This document shows, in pieces, positions 62,540 to 64,000 of a DNA stretch of 64,000 nucleotides. Origin of the DNA: JACCZX01 sp963729165 (GTDB lineage Bacteria; Pseudomonadota; Gammaproteobacteria; Burkholderiales; Burkholderiaceae_F); contig CAVSMM010000007.1 of assembly GCA_963729165.1 (NCBI GenBank), forward strand, positions 328,989 through 392,988. Direction: 5' to 3'. The first letter of the stretch is position 1. Every line of letters starts with the position of its first letter. The notes under the pieces are model-generated. The model had not been told where the DNA came from and searched no databases. It saw only the letters and a program-made list of their open reading frames with translations. The translations under genes and the position numbers were made by a program.

Positions 62540-62852
62540 ATGCGGCGACGGGAGTTCATCGCCCTTCTCGGCGGCGCGGCGGCGGCGTGGCCGCTCGCGG
62601 CGAGCGCGCAGCAGGCGGGGAAGCTGCCGACCATCGGGGTCTTGGGTTCGGACGCTGCAGTTTGGCATCCATGGACCGCTGCGCTTGTCGAGCGATTGCG
62701 TCAACTTGGCTGGATCGACGGGCGCACCATCGCGATCGAGTATCGCTGGTCGCAGGGGCGCCCCGAGCGCGCCGCCGAGATCGCGGCCGCGGGCGCTCGG
62801 CCTCGAAGTACCGCCGACGCTGCTCGCCCGCGCCGACGAGGTGATCGAGTAA
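62540..62852 (+). pseudogene. ABC_sub_bind gene with a large internal deletion
   Basis: The beginning RRREFIALLGGAAAAWPLAA through RLRQLGWIDGRTIAIEYRWS is a normal N-terminus. After ERAAEIAA it jumps to the C-terminal tail ALGLEVPPTLLARADEVIE (in a neighbouring frame), so about 200 codons are missing. The remnant retains both ends of the gene. Confidence 0.8.
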
Positions 62853-62871
62853 AGCTGGTTGAAGACCTACT

Positions 62872-63599
62872 ATGATGAAGAAATTACTGCTGCTCGCGTT
62901 CACTGCTGTCGCAGGTGAAGCAATGGCAGAGGACGCACAATGCGTCCCTGAACGCTCCGCGATGGTCGAAATTATTCGAGCCTATGCGCGATCCGACGCC
63001 GATACTTTGGGACCGCAAGGCATATCGGAGAGCGTCCTTGAGGCTATGGGACGAACGGAACGGCATCGGTTCATCCCCGGGCGGTCTTGCTCGGTGGCAT
63101 ATAGGGACGGGCCGGTTCGCATTGACCAGGGCCAGACAATATCGCAGCCGTTCATAGTCGCACTGATGACCCATCTCGCTGCGGTCAAATTCGACCATAC
63201 GGTCCTGGAAGTTGGCACGGGTTCAGGTTACCAGGCCGCAATACTGGCGCGGCTGGTACGAAAGGTTTGTACCGTTGAGATTATCCCGCCACTGGCCGAA
63301 GCCGCTGCGAAGGTGCTGCAAGACGTCGGCTATGACAATGTGAGTGTCAAGGTCGGCGACGGTTATCACGGATGGCTGGAATGCGGTCCTTTCGACGCAG
63401 TGATCGTGGCAGCCGCACTTGGGCTGTTCCGCCGGCGCTGATTGAGCAGCTCAAAGTGGGTGGCCGGCTGGTCATGCCGCTGGGGCCTGCCCATGCGCCA
63501 CAGCAGCTCACCGTCGTCGAAAAGATCGCGCCGAGTGAGACGCGGATGCGCTCCATTATCCTCGTGCGCTTCGTGCCCTTTACCCGGTCCAAGGATTGA
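62872..63599 (+). CDS. pcm: Protein-L-isoaspartate O-methyltransferase with signal peptide, one frameshift
   Basis: PIMT methylates isoaspartyl residues to start repair. After a signal-like N-terminus (KKLLLLAFTAVAGEAMAED), the protein shows DQGQTISQPFIVALMTHLAA and the SAM motif VLEVGTGSGYQAAILARL, then VKVGDGYHGWLECGPFDAVI. The frame changes near 63420 and continues PPALIEQLKVGGRLVMPLG to the stop at 63599. The signal peptide suggests a periplasmic enzyme, as in a group of rhizobial paralogues. Confidence 0.85.
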
Positions 63600-63884
63600 A
63601 TGCGAACAACCCCGCTATGATGAAGATTTTTGCTTGTGAGGCTGTCCGCTGTTGGCAGGATTTTGACCTTCCGCAATGTCCGCTCTCTGAGCGGACATGA
63701 CCACTGTCAACCATCGTGATTTATGAGTACACCTAGCTGGGTCGTGCCTCTGGCGGTGTTCACGGGCGCCTGCCGAGGGAATTCGCGAGCCCAACCTGCC
63801 CATAACATCATCGCACCATGTCACCATTTACGCTGCGGATCTGTGGGATGGTGCGATGGTGTACTGAGGTGGTGGTTCGCATCG
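63600..63884. other. Intergenic region with inverted repeat
   Basis: No gene is seen. It contains the perfect inverted repeat at 63676-63698. Confidence 0.45.
63676..63698 (+). repeat. Perfect 10-base inverted repeat
   Basis: ATGTCCGCTC, a TCT loop, then GAGCGGACAT. The core (G)TCCGCT also occurs near 34,725-34,800 and 34,975-34,993, so it is probably a dispersed repeat of the Bradyrhizobium-like half. Confidence 0.8.
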
Positions 63885-64000
63885 GCTGTGTCACGCCGAC
63901 CAGCACCACGTCGGCCTCCTCGAGATCCTCGATGTGCTGGCCGTCATCATGCAGCATGGTGTAGTTGAGCGCATCGATACGTTTGAAATAGTCCGCCTTG
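63885..64000 (-). pseudogene. PPSR-type kinase/phosphatase fragment
   Basis: The minus strand reads KADYFKRIDALNYTMLHDDG followed by QHIEDLEEADVVLVGV, a signature block of the bifunctional pyruvate-phosphate-dikinase / PEP-synthase regulatory protein (DUF299). The expected SRTSKTPTS continuation with the P-loop is replaced by TQPMRT, so the gene is broken at ~63,885. The 5' part lies beyond the window. Confidence 0.7.

Overview
The window reads as two unrelated pieces of proteobacterial DNA joined near position 31,850. The left half (1-31,850) is ordinary Betaproteobacterial, Burkholderiales-like housekeeping sequence: fimV end, truA-trpF-trpB-trpA-accD-folC-dedD-purF, metZ, the iscRSUA-hscBA-fdx-iscX operon, then on the minus strand prfB-SDR-lysS-Nudix and an RpfE-type gene with recJ, followed by lolC-lolD, a DUF2062 gene, comEC, and a circularly permuted ATP-grasp / diguanylate cyclase / alpha-E cluster. 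The right half (31,850-64,000) looks Alphaproteobacterial, Bradyrhizobium-like: paralogous ABC_sub_bind proteins with the RRREFITLLGG-type signal, tripartite-tricarboxylate (Bug) receptors, an Omp25/31-like barrel, small rhizobial hypotheticals, IS remnants and a multi-GAF histidine kinase. The taxonomic assignment rests on gene order and family recognition only; no search was run.

Layout. 1-10,400: cell-envelope, tryptophan, fatty-acid, folate, purine and methionine genes. metZ is preceded by a SAM-II-type riboswitch and a terminator that ends at the start codon. 10,430-16,000: complete iron-sulfur assembly operon behind an IscR-like box. 16,000-22,900: minus-strand operons; prfB keeps its classical CTT TGA C programmed frameshift. 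23,000-31,850: lipoprotein export, competence and ATP-grasp/alpha-E genes, most of them split by single-base frame changes. 31,850-41,800: ABC_sub_bind genes, a receiver-cyclase, a secreted alpha/beta hydrolase, a HEPN-like protein, IS110 debris. 42,100-42,560: a Gly/Cys-rich small protein (16 Cys) that looks like a modified-peptide precursor or metal-binding peptide. 42,570-49,000: IS3 debris, an FkbM methyltransferase, an outer-membrane barrel, a lon fragment cut at a transposase fragment, and an intact IS256-family element with a 9-bp target duplication inside a small ORF. 49,300-64,000: an MBL/degenerate-receiver/GAF fusion, small hypotheticals, a TauD fragment joined to a Bug receptor, a seven-GAF histidine kinase with its response regulator, a secreted isoaspartyl methyltransferase, and a fragment of a PPSR-type regulator at the edge.

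Quality. At least twenty genes, including normally essential ones (truA, folC, lolC, lolD), are interrupted by one-base shifts while the downstream reading frame stays perfectly conserved. This is more like indel sequencing error than decay. Truncations at IS elements and between unrelated genes in the right half are different: they remove whole domains and may be real deletions or further assembly joins. Frameshift positions are approximate.
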